Both the position numbers and the translations under genes were made by a program. Shown here one piece after another: positions 49,268 through 62,621 of a stretch of DNA of 64,000 nt. The DNA comes from Calliopsis andreniformis (Eukaryota > Arthropoda > Insecta > Hymenoptera > Andrenidae). The stretch's first letter is position 1, and each line of letters starts with the position of its first letter. The stretch lies in contig NW_027480449.1 in assembly GCF_051401765.1 (NCBI RefSeq), forward strand, positions 3,224,001-3,288,000, written 5' to 3'. Under the pieces are notes generated by a model, which saw only the letters and a list, made by a program, of their open reading frames with translations, made no database searches and had not been told where the DNA came from.

Positions 49268-52200
49268 GAAAGCTCTGAAGTGAGGATATTCTATTGAGGA
49301 TTGAGGATCGACAACTTATTGTTGAGCACTGAGTGCTGGAGGTTGAGGATTCAGCATTGAGGATTCAGGATTGTGGTTTGAGGACTGAGGATTGAGGATT
49401 GAGGCTTGAGGATTGAGGATTGAGGATTGAGGATTGAGGATTGAAGATTGATGGTTGGGTAATGAGGACTGAACATTGAGGATTGAGGATTAAGGATTGA
49501 GGATTGAGGATTGAGGATTGAGGATTGAACATTGAATATTGATGATTGAAGATTGAGGATTGAGGATTGAGTGTTGTGGATTGAGGACGTGGACAGAGGG
49601 CTGAGTATTGATGTTTGAGGTCTGAAGATTGAGGATTGAGCATTGAGAATAGAGGATTGAAGGTTGATGATTGGGTATAGAGGATTGAGGACTGAGGATT
49701 GAGGATTGAAGATTGAGGATTGGGGACTGAGTGTTGAGGATTGAGTGATGAGAATTGATGTTTGTGGATAGAGATTTGAAGATTGCAGATTGAGCATTGC
49801 GTATTGAAAGCTCTGAAGTGAGGATATTCTATTGAGGATTGAGGATCGACAACTTATTGTTGAGCACTGAGTGCAGGAGGTTGAGGCTTCAGGATTGAGG
49901 ATTCAGGATTGTGGTTTGAGGACTGAGGATTGAGGATTGAGGATTGAGGATTGAGGATTGAGGATTGAGGATTGAGGATTGAAGATTGATGATTGGGTAT
50001 TGAGGATTGAACATTGAGGATTGAGGATTGAGAATTGAGGATTGAGGATTGAGGATTGAAGATTGAATATTGATGATTGAAGATTGAGGATTGAGGATTG
50101 AGAGTTGTGGATTGAGAACGAGGACAGAGGGCTGAGTATTGATGTTTGAGGTCTGAGGATTGAGGACTGAGGACTGAGGATTGAGGATTGAGAATTGAGG
50201 ATTGACTATTGTGGATTGAAGATTGAGGATTGAGGATTGAGGGTTGAGGATTGAGGATTGAGGGTCGAGGATTGAAGATTGAGGATTGAGGACTGAGTGT
50301 TAAGGGTTGAGTGTTGAGAATTGATGTTTGAGGATTGAGGTTCGATTATTGAATATTGTGGATTGAGTATTGAACCGTGAGAATTCAGGATATTCTATTG
50401 AGTATTGAGAATTGAGGATAGATCGTTGAGTATTGAGGATTGATGGTTCAGGGTTGAGGATTGAGGGTTGTGGATTGAGGACGAGGACTGAGGGATAAGT
50501 ATTGATGTTTGAGGTCTGAGGATTGAGGATTGAGGATTGAAGAATGAGGATTGAGGATTGAGGATTGAGGATTGAAGACTGAGTATTGAGGATTGAAGAT
50601 TGAGGATTGAGGATTGAAGATTGAGTATTGAGGATTGAAGATTGAGGATTGAGGATTGAGGATTGAGGATTGAGGATTGACGATGAGGGCTGAGGGTTTA
50701 GGATTGAGGTTTGAGGACTGAGGACTGAGGATTGAGGACTGAGAATTGAGGATTGAGGATTGAGGATTGAAGATTGATGATTGGGTATTGAGGACAGAAC
50801 ATTGAGGATTGAGGATTGAGGATTGAGGATTGAGGATTGAAGATTGAATATTGATGATTGAAGATTGAAGATTGAGGATTGAGGACTGAGGATTGAGGAT
50901 TGAGGATTGAGGATTGAGGATTGAGGATTGAGGATTGAGGATTGAGGATTGAAGGTTGATGATTGGGTATTGAGGATTGAACATTGAGGATTCAGGATTG
51001 AGGATTGAGGATTGAGGATTGAGGATTAAAGATTGAATATTGATGATTGAAGATTGAGGATTGAGGATTGAGTGTTGTGGATTGAGAACGAGGACAGAGG
51101 GCTGAGTATTGATGTTTGAGGTCTGAGGATTGAGGACTGAGGACTGAGGATTGAGGATTGAGAATTGAGGATTGACTATTGTGGATTGAAGATTGAGGAT
51201 TGAGGATTGAGGGTTGAGGATTGAGGATTGAGGATCGAGGATTGAAGATTGAGTATTGGAGACTGAGTGTTGAGGGTTGAGTGTTGAGAATTGATGTTTG
51301 TGGATAGAGATTTGAAGATTGCAGATTGAGCATTGCGTATTGAAAGCTCTGAAGTGAGGATATTCTATCGAGGATTGAGGATCGACAACTTATTGTTGAG
51401 CACTGAGTGCTGGAGGTTGAGGCTTTAGGATTGAGGATTCAGGATTGTGGTTTGAGGACTGAGGATTGAGGATTGAGGATTCAGGATTGAGGATTGAGGA
51501 TTGAGGATTGAGGATTGAAGATTGATGTCTGGGTATTGAGGATTGAACATTGAGGATTGAGGATTGAGGATTGAGGATTGAGGATTGAGGATTGAAGATT
51601 GAATATTGATGATTGAAGATTGAGGATTGAGGATTGGGTGTTGTGGATTGAGAACGAGGACAGAGGGCTGAGTATTGATGTTTGAGGTCTGAGGATTGAG
51701 GACTGAGGACTGAGGATTGAGGATTGAGAATTGAGGATTGACTATTGTGGATTGAAGATTGAGGATTGAGGATTGAGGGTTGAGGATTGAGGATTGAGGA
51801 TCGAGGATTGAAGATTGAGTATTGAGGATTGAAGGTTGAGGATTGAGGATTGAGGATTGAGGGTTGAGGATTGAGGATTGAGGATTGACGCTTGAGGATT
51901 GAGGGTTGAGGATGGAGGATTGAAGAGAGAGGACTGAGTGTTGGGGATTGAGTGTTGAGAATAGATGTTTGAGGATTGAGGTTCGATTATTGAATACTGT
52001 GGATTGAGTATTGAACCGTGAGAATTCAGGATGTTCTATTGAGTATTGAGAATTGAGGATAGATCGTTGAGTATTGAGGATTGATGGTTCAGGGTTGAGG
52101 ATTGAGTGTTGTGGATTGAGGACGAGGACTGAGGGTTGAGTATTGATGTTTGAGGTCTGAGGATTGAGGATTGAGGATTGAAGAATGAGGATTGTGGATT

Positions 52201-52675
52201 GAGGATTGAGGATTGAAGACTGAGTATTGAGGATTGAAGATTGAGGATTGAGGATGGAAGATTGAGTATTGAGGATTGAAGATTGAGGATTGAGGATTGA
52301 GGATTGAGGATTGAGGATTGACGGTGAGGGCTGAGGGTTGAGGATTGAGGTTTGAGGACTGAGGACTGAGGATTGAGGTCTGAGAATTGAGGATTGAGGA
52401 TTGAAGATTGAGGATTGGGTATTGAGGATTGAAGAATGAGGATTGAGGATTGAGGATTGAGGAATAAGGTATGAAGATTGAGGATTGAGGATCCAGGATT
52501 GAGGATTAAAGATTGAGTATTGAGGGTTGAAGATTGAGGATTGAGGATTGAGGATTGAGGATTGAGGATTGAGGATTGAAGATTGAGGATTTGGGACTGA
52601 GTGTTGAGGGTTGAGTGATGAGAATTGATGTTTGTGGATACAGATTTGAAGATTGCAGCTTGAGCATTGCGTATT
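49268..52675. repeat. E-rich domain 5
   Basis: A 49268, A 49806, B 50372, A 51342, B 52013. It copies E-rich domain 4 landmark for landmark (offset 12933). It is the last E-rich domain; right of about 51.8 kb no further E block occurs. Confidence 0.86.
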
Positions 52676-55600
52676 GAAAGCTCTGAAGTGAGGATATTCT
52701 ATTCATGATTGATGATCGACAACTTATTGTTGAGCACTGAGTGCTGGAGGTTGAGGCTTCAGGATTGAGGATTCAGGATTGTGGTTTGAGGACTGAGGAT
52801 TGAGGATTGAGGATTGAGGATTGAGTATTGAGGATTGGGGATTGAGGATTGAATATTGATATTTGGGTATTGAGGACTGAACATTGAGGATTGAGGATTG
52901 AGGATTGAGGATTGAGGATTGAGGATTGAAGATTGAATATTGATGATTGAAGATTGAGGATTGAGGATTGAGGATTGAGGTTTGAGGATTGAAGATTGAG
53001 GATTGGGGACTGAGTGTTGAGGGTTGAGTGATGAGAATTGATGTTTGTGGATAGAAATTTGAAGATTGCAGATTGAGCATTGCGTATTGAAAGCTCTGAA
53101 GTGAGGATATTCTATTGAGGATTGAGGATCGATAACTTATTGTTGAGCACTGAGTGCTGGAGGTTGATGATTCAGGATTGAGGATTCAGGATTGTGGTTT
53201 GAGGACTGAGGATTGAGGATTGAGGATTGGGGATTGAGGATTGAGGATTGAGGATTGATGGTTGAGGACGGAGGATTGAAGAGAGAGGACTGAGTGTTGG
53301 GATTTGAGTGTTGAGAATAGATTTTGAGGATTGAGGTTCGATTATTGAATATTGTGGATTGAGTATTGAACCGTGAGAATTCAGGATATTCTATTGAATA
53401 TTGAGAATTGAGGATAGATGATTGAGTATTGAGGATTGATGGTTCAGGGTTGAGGATTGAGGGTTGTGGATTGAGGACGAGGACTGAGGGTTGAGTATTG
53501 ATGTTTGAGGTCTGAGGATTGAGGATTGAGGATTGAAGAATGAGGATTGAGGATTGAGGATTGAGGATTGAAGACTGAGTATTGAGGATTGAAGATTGAG
53601 GATTGAGGATTGAAGATTGAGTATTGAGGATTGAAGATTGAGGATTGAGGATTGAGGATTGAGGATTGAGGATTGACGGTGAGGGCTGAGGGTTGAGGAT
53701 TGAGGTTTGAGGACTGAGGACTGAGGATTGAGGACTGAGAATTGAGGATTGAGGATTGAGGATTGAAGATTGAGGATTGGGTATTGAGGATTGAAGAATG
53801 AGGATTGAGGATTGAGGATTGAGGAATAAGGTATGAAGATTGAGGATTGAGGATCCAGGATTGAGGATTGAAGATTGAGTATTGAGGGTTGAAGATTGAG
53901 GATTGAGGATTGAGGATTGAGGATTGAGGATTGAGGATTGAAGATTGAGGATTGGGGACTGAGTGTTGAGGGTTGAGTGATGAGAATTGATGTTTGTGGA
54001 TAGAGATTTGAAGATTGCAGATTGAGCATTGCGTATTGAAAGCTCTGAAGTGAGGATATTCTATTGAGGATTGATGATCGACAACTTATTGTTGAGCACT
54101 GAGTGCTGGAGGTTGAGGCTTCAGGATTGAGGATTCAGGATTGTGGTTTGAGGACTGAGGATTGAGGATTGAGGATTGAGGATTGAGTATTGAGGATTGG
54201 GGATTGAGGATTGAAGATTGATGATTGGGTATTGAGGACTGAACATTGAGGATTGAGGATTGAGGATTGAGGATTGAGGATTGAGGATTGAAGATTGAAT
54301 ATTGATGATTGAAGATTGAGGATTGAGGATTGAGGATTGAGGTTTGAGGATTGAAGATTGAGGATTGGGGACTGAGTGTTGAGGGTTCAGTGATGAGAAT
54401 TGATGTTTGTGGATAGAGATTTGAAGATTGCAGATTGAGCATTGCGTATTGAAAGCTCTGAAGTGAGGATATTCTATCGAGGATTGAGGATCGATAACTT
54501 ATTGTTGAGCACTGAGTGCTGGAGGTTGATGATTCAGGATTGAGGATTCAGGATTGTGGTTTGAGGACTGAGGATTGAGGATTGAGGATTGAGGATTGAG
54601 GATTGAGGATTGAGGATTGAGGGTTGAGGACGGAGGATTGAAGAGAGAGGACTGAGTGTTGGGGTTTGAGTGTTGAGAATAGATTTTGAGGATTGAGGTT
54701 CGATCATTGAATATTGTGGATTGAGTATTGAACCGTGAGAATTCAGGATATTCTATTGAATATTGAGAATTGAGGATAGATGATTGAGTATTGAGGATTG
54801 ATGGTTCAGGGTTGAGGATTGAGGGTTGTGGATTGAGGACGAGGACTGAGGGTTGAGTATTGATGTTTGAGGTCTGAGGATTGAGGATTGAGGATTGAAG
54901 AATGAGGATTGAGGATTGAGGATTGAGGACTGAAGACTGAGTATTGAGGATTGAAGATTGATGATTGAGGATTGAAGATTGAGTATTGAGGATTGAAGAT
55001 TGAGGATTGAGGATTGAGGATTGAGGATTGAGGATTGACGATGAGGGCTGAGGGTTGAGGATTGAGGTTTGAGGACTGAGGACTGAGGATTGAGGACTGA
55101 GAATTGAGGATTGAAGATTGAGGATTGAGGATTGAGGATTGGGTATTGAGGATTGAAGATTGAGGATTGGGGACTGAGTGTTGAGGGTTGAGTGATGAGA
55201 ATTGATGTTTGTGGATAGAGATTTGAAGATTGCAGCTTGAGCATTGCGTATTGAAAGCTCTGAAGTGAGGATATTCTATTCATGATTGATGATCGACAAC
55301 TTATTGTTGAGCACTGAGTGCTGGAGGTTGAGGCTTCAGGATTGAGGATTCAGGATTGTGGTTTGAGGACTGAGGATTGAGGATTGAGGATTGAGGATTG
55401 AGTATTGAGGATTGGGGATTGAGGATTGAATATTGATATTTGGGTATTGAGGACTGAACATTGAGGATTGAGGATTGAGGATTGAGGATTGAGGATTGAG
55501 GATTGAAGATTGAATATTGATGATTGAAGATTGAGGATTGAGGATTGAGGATTGAGGTTTGAGGATTGAAGATTGAGGATTGGGGACTGAGTGTTGAGGG

Positions 55601-58600
55601 TTGAGTGATGAGAATTGATGTTTGTGGATAGAAATTTGAAGATTGCAGATTGAGCATTGCGTATTGAAAGCTCTGAAGTGAGGATATTCTATTGAGGATT
55701 GAGGATCGATAACTTATTGTTGAGCACTGAGTGCTGGAGGTTGATGATTCAGGATTGAGGATTCAGGATTGTGGTTTGAGGACTGAGGATTGAGGATTGA
55801 GGATTGGGGATTGAGGATTGAGGATTGAGGATTGATGGTTGAGGACGGAGGATTGAAGAGAGAGGACTGAGTGTTGGGATTTGAGTGTTGAGAATAGATT
55901 TTGAGGATTGAGGTTCGATTATTGAATATTGTGGATTGAGTATTGAACCGTGAGAATTCAGGATATTCTATTGAATATTGAGAATTGAGGATAGATGATT
56001 GAGTATTGAGGATTGATGGTTCAGGGTTGAGGATTGAGGGTTGTGGATTGAGGACGAGGACTGAGGGTTGAGTATTGATGTTTGAGGTCTGAGGATTGAG
56101 GATTGAGGATTGAAGAATGAGGATTGAGGATTGAGGATTGAGGATTGAAGACTGAGTATTGAGGATTGAAGATTGAGGATTGAGGATTGAAGATTGAGTA
56201 TTGAGGATTGAAGATTGAGGATTGAGGATTGAGGATTGAGGATTGAGGATTGACGGTGAGGGCTGAGGGTTGAGGATTGAGGTTTGAGGACTGAGGACTG
56301 AGGATTGAGGACTGAGAATTGAGGATTGAGGATTGAGGATTGAAGATTGAGGATTGGGTATTGAGGATTGAAGAATGAGGATTGAGGATTGAGGATTGAG
56401 GAATAAGGTATGAAGATTGAGGATTGAGGATCCAGGATTGAGGATTGAAGATTGAGTATTGAGGGTTGAAGATTGAGGATTGAGGATTGAGGATTGAGGA
56501 TTGAGGATTGAGGATTGAAGATTGAGGATTGGGGACTGAGTGTTGAGGGTTGAGTGATGAGAATTGATGTTTGTGGATAGAGATTTGAAGATTGCAGATT
56601 GAGCATTGCGTATTGAAAGCTCTGAAGTGAGGATATTCTATTGAGGATTGATGATCGACAACTTATTGTTGAGCACTGAGTGCTGGAGGTTGAGGCTTCA
56701 GGATTGAGGATTCAGGATTGTGGTTTGAGGACTGAGGATTGAGGATTGAGGATTGAGGATTGAGTATTGAGGATTGGGGATTGAGGATTGAAGATTGATG
56801 ATTGGGTATTGAGGACTGAACATTGAGGATTGAGGATTGAGGATTGAGGATTGAGGATTGAGGATTGAAGATTGAATATTGATGATTGAAGATTGAGGAT
56901 TGAGGATTGAGGATTGAGGTTTGAGGATTGAAGATTGAGGATTGGGGACTGAGTGTTGAGGGTTCAGTGATGAGAATTGATGTTTGTGGATAGAGATTTG
57001 AAGATTGCAGATTGAGCATTGCGTATTGAAAGCTCTGAAGTGAGGATATTCTATCGAGGATTGAGGATCGATAACTTATTGTTGAGCACTGAGTGCTGGA
57101 GGTTGATGATTCAGGATTGAGGATTCAGGATTGTGGTTTGAGGACTGAGGATTGAGGATTGAGGATTGAGGATTGAGGATTGAGGATTGAGGATTGAGGG
57201 TTGAGGACGGAGGATTGAAGAGAGAGGACTGAGTGTTGGGGTTTGAGTGTTGAGAATAGATTTTGAGGATTGAGGTTCGATCATTGAATATTGTGGATTG
57301 AGTATTGAACCGTGAGAATTCAGGATATTCTATTGAATATTGAGAATTGAGGATAGATGATTGAGTATTGAGGATTGATGGTTCAGGGTTGAGGATTGAG
57401 GGTTGTGGATTGAGGACGAGGACTGAGGGTTGAGTATTGATGTTTGAGGTCTGAGGATTGAGGATTGAGGATTGAAGAATGAGGATTGAGGATTGAGGAT
57501 TGAGGACTGAAGACTGAGTATTGAGGATTGAAGATTGATGATTGAGGATTGAAGATTGAGTATTGAGGATTGAAGATTGAGGATTGAGGATTGAGGATTG
57601 AGGATTGAGGATTGACGATGAGGGCTGAGGGTTGAGGATTGAGGTTTGAGGACTGAGGACTGAGGATTGAGGACTGAGAATTGAGGATTGAAGATTGAGG
57701 ATTGAGGATTGAGGATTGGGTATTGAGGATTGAAGATTGAGGATTGGGGACTGAGTGTTGAGGGTTGAGTGATGAGAATTGATGTTTGTGGATAGAGATT
57801 TGAAGATTGCAGATTGAGCATTGCGTATTGAAAGCTCTGAAGTGAGGATATTCTATTGAGGATTGAGGATCGATAACTTATTGTTGAGCACTGAGTGCTG
57901 GAGGTTGATGATTCAGGATTGAGGATTCAGGATTGTGGTTTGAGAACTGAGGATTGAGGATTGAGGATTGAGGATTGAGGATTGAGGATTGAGGATTGAG
58001 GATTGAGGGTGAGGACGGAGGATTGAAGGGAGAGGACTGAGTGTTGGGGTTTGAGTGTTGAGAATAGATTTTGAGGATTGAGGTTCGATTATTGAATATT
58101 GTGGATTGAGTATTGAACCGTGAGAATTCAGGATATTCTATTGAATATTGAGAATTGAGGATAGATGATTGAGTATTGAGGATTGATGGTTCAGGGTTGA
58201 GTATTGAGGGTTGTGGATTGAGGACGAGGACTGAGGGTTGAGTATTGATGTTTGAGGTCTGAGGATTGAGGATTGAGGATTGAAGAATGAGGATTGAGGA
58301 TTGAGGATTGAGGATTGAAGACTGAGTATTGAGGATTGAAGATTGAGGTTTGAGGATTGAAGATTGAGTATTGAGGATTGAAGATTGAGGATTGAGGATT
58401 GAGGATTGAGGATTGAGGATTGACGATGAGGGCTGAGGGTGAGGATTGAGGTTTGAGGACTGAGGACTGAGGATTGAGGACTGAGAATTGAGGTTTGAGG
58501 ATTGAGGATTGAAGATTGAGGATTGGGGATTGAGGATTGAAGAATGAGGATTGAGGATTGAGGATTGAGGATTAAGGTATGAAGATTGAGGATTGAGGAT

Positions 58601-59196
58601 CCAGGATTGAGGATTGAAGATTGAGTATTGAGGGTTGAAGATTGAGGATTGAGGATTGAGGATTGAGGATTGAGGATTGAGGATTGAAGATTGAGGATTG
58701 GGGACTGAGTGTTGAGGGTTGAGTGATGAGAGTTGATGTTTGTGGATAGAGATTTGAAGATTGCAGATTGAGCATTGCGTATTGAAAGATCTGAAGTGAG
58801 GATATTCTATTGAGGATTGATTATCGACAACTTATTGTTGAGCACTGAGTGCTGGAGGTTGAGGCTTCAGGATTGAGGATTCAGGATTGTGGTTTGAGGA
58901 CTGAGGATTGAGGATTGAGGATTGAGGATTGAGTATTGAGGATTGAGGATTGAGGATTGAAGATTGATGATTGGGTATTGAGGACTGAACATTGAGGATT
59001 GAGGATTGAGGATTGAGGATTGAGGATTGAGGATTGAAGATTGAATATTGATGATTGAAGATTGAGGATTGAGGATTGAGGATTGAGGTTTGAGGATTGA
59101 AGATTGAGGATTGGGGACTGAGTGTTGAGGGTTGAGTGATGAGAATTGATGTTTGTGGATAGAGATTTGAAGATTGCAGATTGAGCATTGCGTATT
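52676..59196. repeat. A1-A2-B higher-order domain 5, with a 2577-bp tandem duplication
   Basis: A1 52676, A2 53089, B 53368, A1 54038, A2 54451, B 54730, then the same set again from A1 55253 (A2 55666, B 55945, A1 56615, A2 57028, B 57307), then A2-type 57830, B 58115, A1 58784. Every interval in 52676-55253 repeats exactly in 55253-57830. At 57830 the expected A1 plus 413-bp step is missing and an A2 header follows directly, a second junction. Confidence 0.87.
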
Positions 59197-60793
59197 GAAA
59201 GCTCTGAAGTGAGGATATTCTATCGAGGATTGAGGATCGATAACTTATTGTTGAGCACTGAGTGCTGGAGGTTGATGATTCAGGATTGAGGATTCAGGAT
59301 TGTGGTTTGAGGACTGAGGATTGAGGCTTGAGGATTGAGGATTGAGGATTGAGGATTGAGGATTGAGGGTTGAGGATGGAGGATTGAAGAGAGAGGACTG
59401 AGTGTTGGGGTTTGAGTGTTGAGAATAGATTTTGAGGATTGAGGTTCGATTATTGAATATTGTGGATTGAGTATTGAACCGTGAGAATTCACGATATTCT
59501 ATTGAATATTGAGAATTGAGGATAGATGATTGAGTATTGAGGATTGATGGTTCAGGGTTGAGGATTGAGGGTTGTGGATTGAGGACGAGGACTGAGGGTT
59601 GAGTATTGATATTTGATGTCTGAGGATTGAGGATTGAGGATTGAAGAATGAGGATTGAGGATTGAGGATTGAGGATTGAAGACTGAGTATTGAGGATTGA
59701 AGATTGAGGATTGAGGATTGAAGATTGAGTATTGAGGATTGAAGATTGAGGATTGAGGATTAAGGTATGAAGATAGAGGATTGAGGATCCAGGATTGAGG
59801 ATTCAAGATTGAGTATTGAGGGTTTGAAGATTGAGGATTGAGGATTGAGGATTGAGGATTGAGGATATTCTATTGAGGATTGGGGATTGACAATTGATTG
59901 TTGAGGACTGCGGGCTGAAGATTGAGGATTCAGGATTGAGGATTCGGGATTGAGGTTTGAGGACTGAGGATTGAGGGTTGAGGATTGAGGATTGAGGTTT
60001 GACGCTTGAGGATTGACGGTTGAGAATGGAGGATTGAAGAGAGAGGACTGAGTGTTGGGATTGAGTGTTGAGAATAGATGTTTGAGGATTGAGGTTCGAT
60101 TATTGAATATTGTGGATTGAGTATTGAACAGTGAGAATTCAGGATATTCTATTGAGTATTGAGAATTGAGGATAGACGGTTGAGTATTGAGGATGATGGT
60201 TCAGGGTTGAGGATTGAGGGTTGTGGATTGAGGACGAGGACTGAGGGTTGAGTATTGATGTTTGAGGTCTGAGGATTGAGGATTGAGGATTGAAGAATGA
60301 GGATTGAGGATTGAGGATTGAGGATTTGAAGACTGAGTATTGAGGATTGAAGATTGAGGATTGAGGATTGAAGATTGAGTATTGAGGATTGAAGATTGAG
60401 GATTGAGGATTGACGATTGATGATTGAGGATTGACGATGAGGCTGAGGGTTGAGGATTGAGGTTTGAGGACTGAGGACTGAGGATTGAGGACTGAGAATT
60501 GAGGATTGAGGATTGAGGATGAAGATTGAGGATTGGGGATTGAGGATTGAAGAATGAGGATTGAGGATTGAGGATTGAGGATTAAGGTATGAAGATTGAG
60601 GATTGAGGATCCAGGATTGAGGATTGAAGATTGAGTATTGAGGGTTGAAGATTGAGGATTGAGGATTGAGGATTGTGGATTGAGGATTGAGGATTGAAGA
60701 TTGAGGATTGGGGACTGAGTGTTGAGCGTTGAGTGATGAGAATTGATGTTTGTGGATAGAGATTTGAAGATTGCAGATTGAGCATTGCGTATT
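59197..60793. repeat. M' unit 2 (short A2-B-C-B)
   Basis: A2 59197, B 59476, C 59861, B 60126, next A 60794. It parallels M' unit 1 but carries at least six single-base indels (near 59823, 60058, 60194, 60325, 60441 and 60520) that sum to the 2-bp shorter length. Confidence 0.85.
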
Positions 60794-62621
60794 GAAAGCT
60801 CTGAAGTGAGGATTTTCTATTGAGGATTGATGATCGACAACTTATTGTTGAGCACCTGAGTGCTGGAGGTTGAGGCTTCAGGATTGAGGATTCAGGATTG
60901 TGGTTTGAGGACTGAGGATTGAGGATTGAGGATTGAGGATTGAGTATTGAGGATTGGGGATTGAGGATTGAAGGTTGATGATTGTGGTATTGAGGACTGA
61001 ACATTGAGGATTGAGGATTGAGGATTGAGGATTGAGGATTGAGGATTGAAGATTGAATATTGATGATTGAAGATTGAGGATTGAGGATTGAGGATTGAGG
61101 TTGAGGATTGAAGATTGAGGATTGGGGACTGAGTGTTGAGGGTTGAGTGATGAGAATTGATGTTTGTGGATAGAGATTTGAAGATTGCAGATTGAGCATT
61201 GCGTATTGAAAGCTCTGAAGTGAGGATATTCTATTGAGGATTGAGGATCGATAACTTATTGTTGAGCACTGAGTGCTGGAGGTTGATGATTCAGGATTGA
61301 GGATTCAGGATTGTGGTTTGAGGACTGAGATTGAGGATTGAGGATTGAGGATAGATGATTGAGTATTGAGGATTGATGTTCAGGGTTGAGGATTGAGGGT
61401 TGTGGATTGAGGACGAGGACTGAGGGTTGAGTATTGATGTTGATGTCTGAGGATTGAGGATTGAGGATTGAAGAATGAAGATTGAGGATTGAGGATTGAG
61501 GATTGAAGACTGAGTATTGAGGATTGAAGATTGAGGATTGAGGATTGAAGATTGAGTATTGAGGATTGAAGATTGAGGATTGAGGATTAAGGTATGAAGA
61601 TTGAGGATTGAGGATCCAGGATTGAGGATTCAAGATTGAGTATTGAGGGTTGAAGATTGAGATTGAGGATTGAGGATTGAGGATTGAGGATATTCTATTG
61701 AGGATTGGGGATTGACAATTGATTGTTGAGGACTGCGGCTGGAAGATTGAGGATTCAGGATTGAGGATTCGGGATTGAGGTTTGAGGACTGAGGATTGAG
61801 GGTTGAGGATTGAGGATTGAGGTTTGACGCTTGAGGATGACGGTTGAGAATGGAGGATTGAAGAGAGAGGACTGAGTGTTGGGGATTGAGTGTTGAGAAT
61901 AGATTGTTTGAGGATTGAGGTTCGATTATTGAATATTGTGGATTGAGTATTGAACAGTGAGAATTCAGGATATTCTATTGAGTATTGAGAATTGAGGATA
62001 GACGGTTGAGTATTGAGGATTGATGGTTCAGGGTTGAGGATTGAGGGTTGTGGATTGAGGACGAGGACTGAGGGTTGAGTATTGATGTTTGAGGTCTGAG
62101 GATTGAGGATTGAGGATTGAAGAATGAGGATTGAGGATTGAGGATTGAGGATTGAAGACTGAGTATTGAGGATTGAAGATTGAGGATTGAGGATTGAAGA
62201 TTGAGTATTGAGGATTGAAGATTGAGGATTGAGGATTGACGATTGAGGATTGAGGATTGACGATGAGGGCTGAGGGTTGAGGATTGAGGTTTGAGGACTG
62301 AGGACTGAGGATTGAGGACTGAGAATTGAGGATTGAGGATTGAGGATTGAAGATTGAGGATTGGGGATTGAGGATTGAAGAATGAGGATTGAGGATGGAG
62401 GATTGAGGATTAAGGTATGAAGATTGAGGATTGAGGATCCAGGATTGAGGATTGAAGATTGAGTATTGAGGGTTGAAGATTGAGGATTGAGGATTGAGGA
62501 TTGTGGGTTGAGGATTGAGGATTGAAGATTGAGGATTGGGGACTGAGTCTTGAGCGTTGGGTGATGAGAATTGATGTTTGTGGATAGAGATTTGAAGATT
62601 GCAGATTGAGCATTGCGTATT
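60794..62621. repeat. M' unit 3, lacking its first B header
   Basis: A1 60794, A2 61208, C 61686, B 61952 (GAACAG), next A1 62622. After A2 the sequence passes straight to GATAGATGATTGAG near 61350, so about 180 bp with the EcoRI-bearing start of the first B header is deleted relative to 44101-45030. Many one-base indels are present. Confidence 0.82.
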
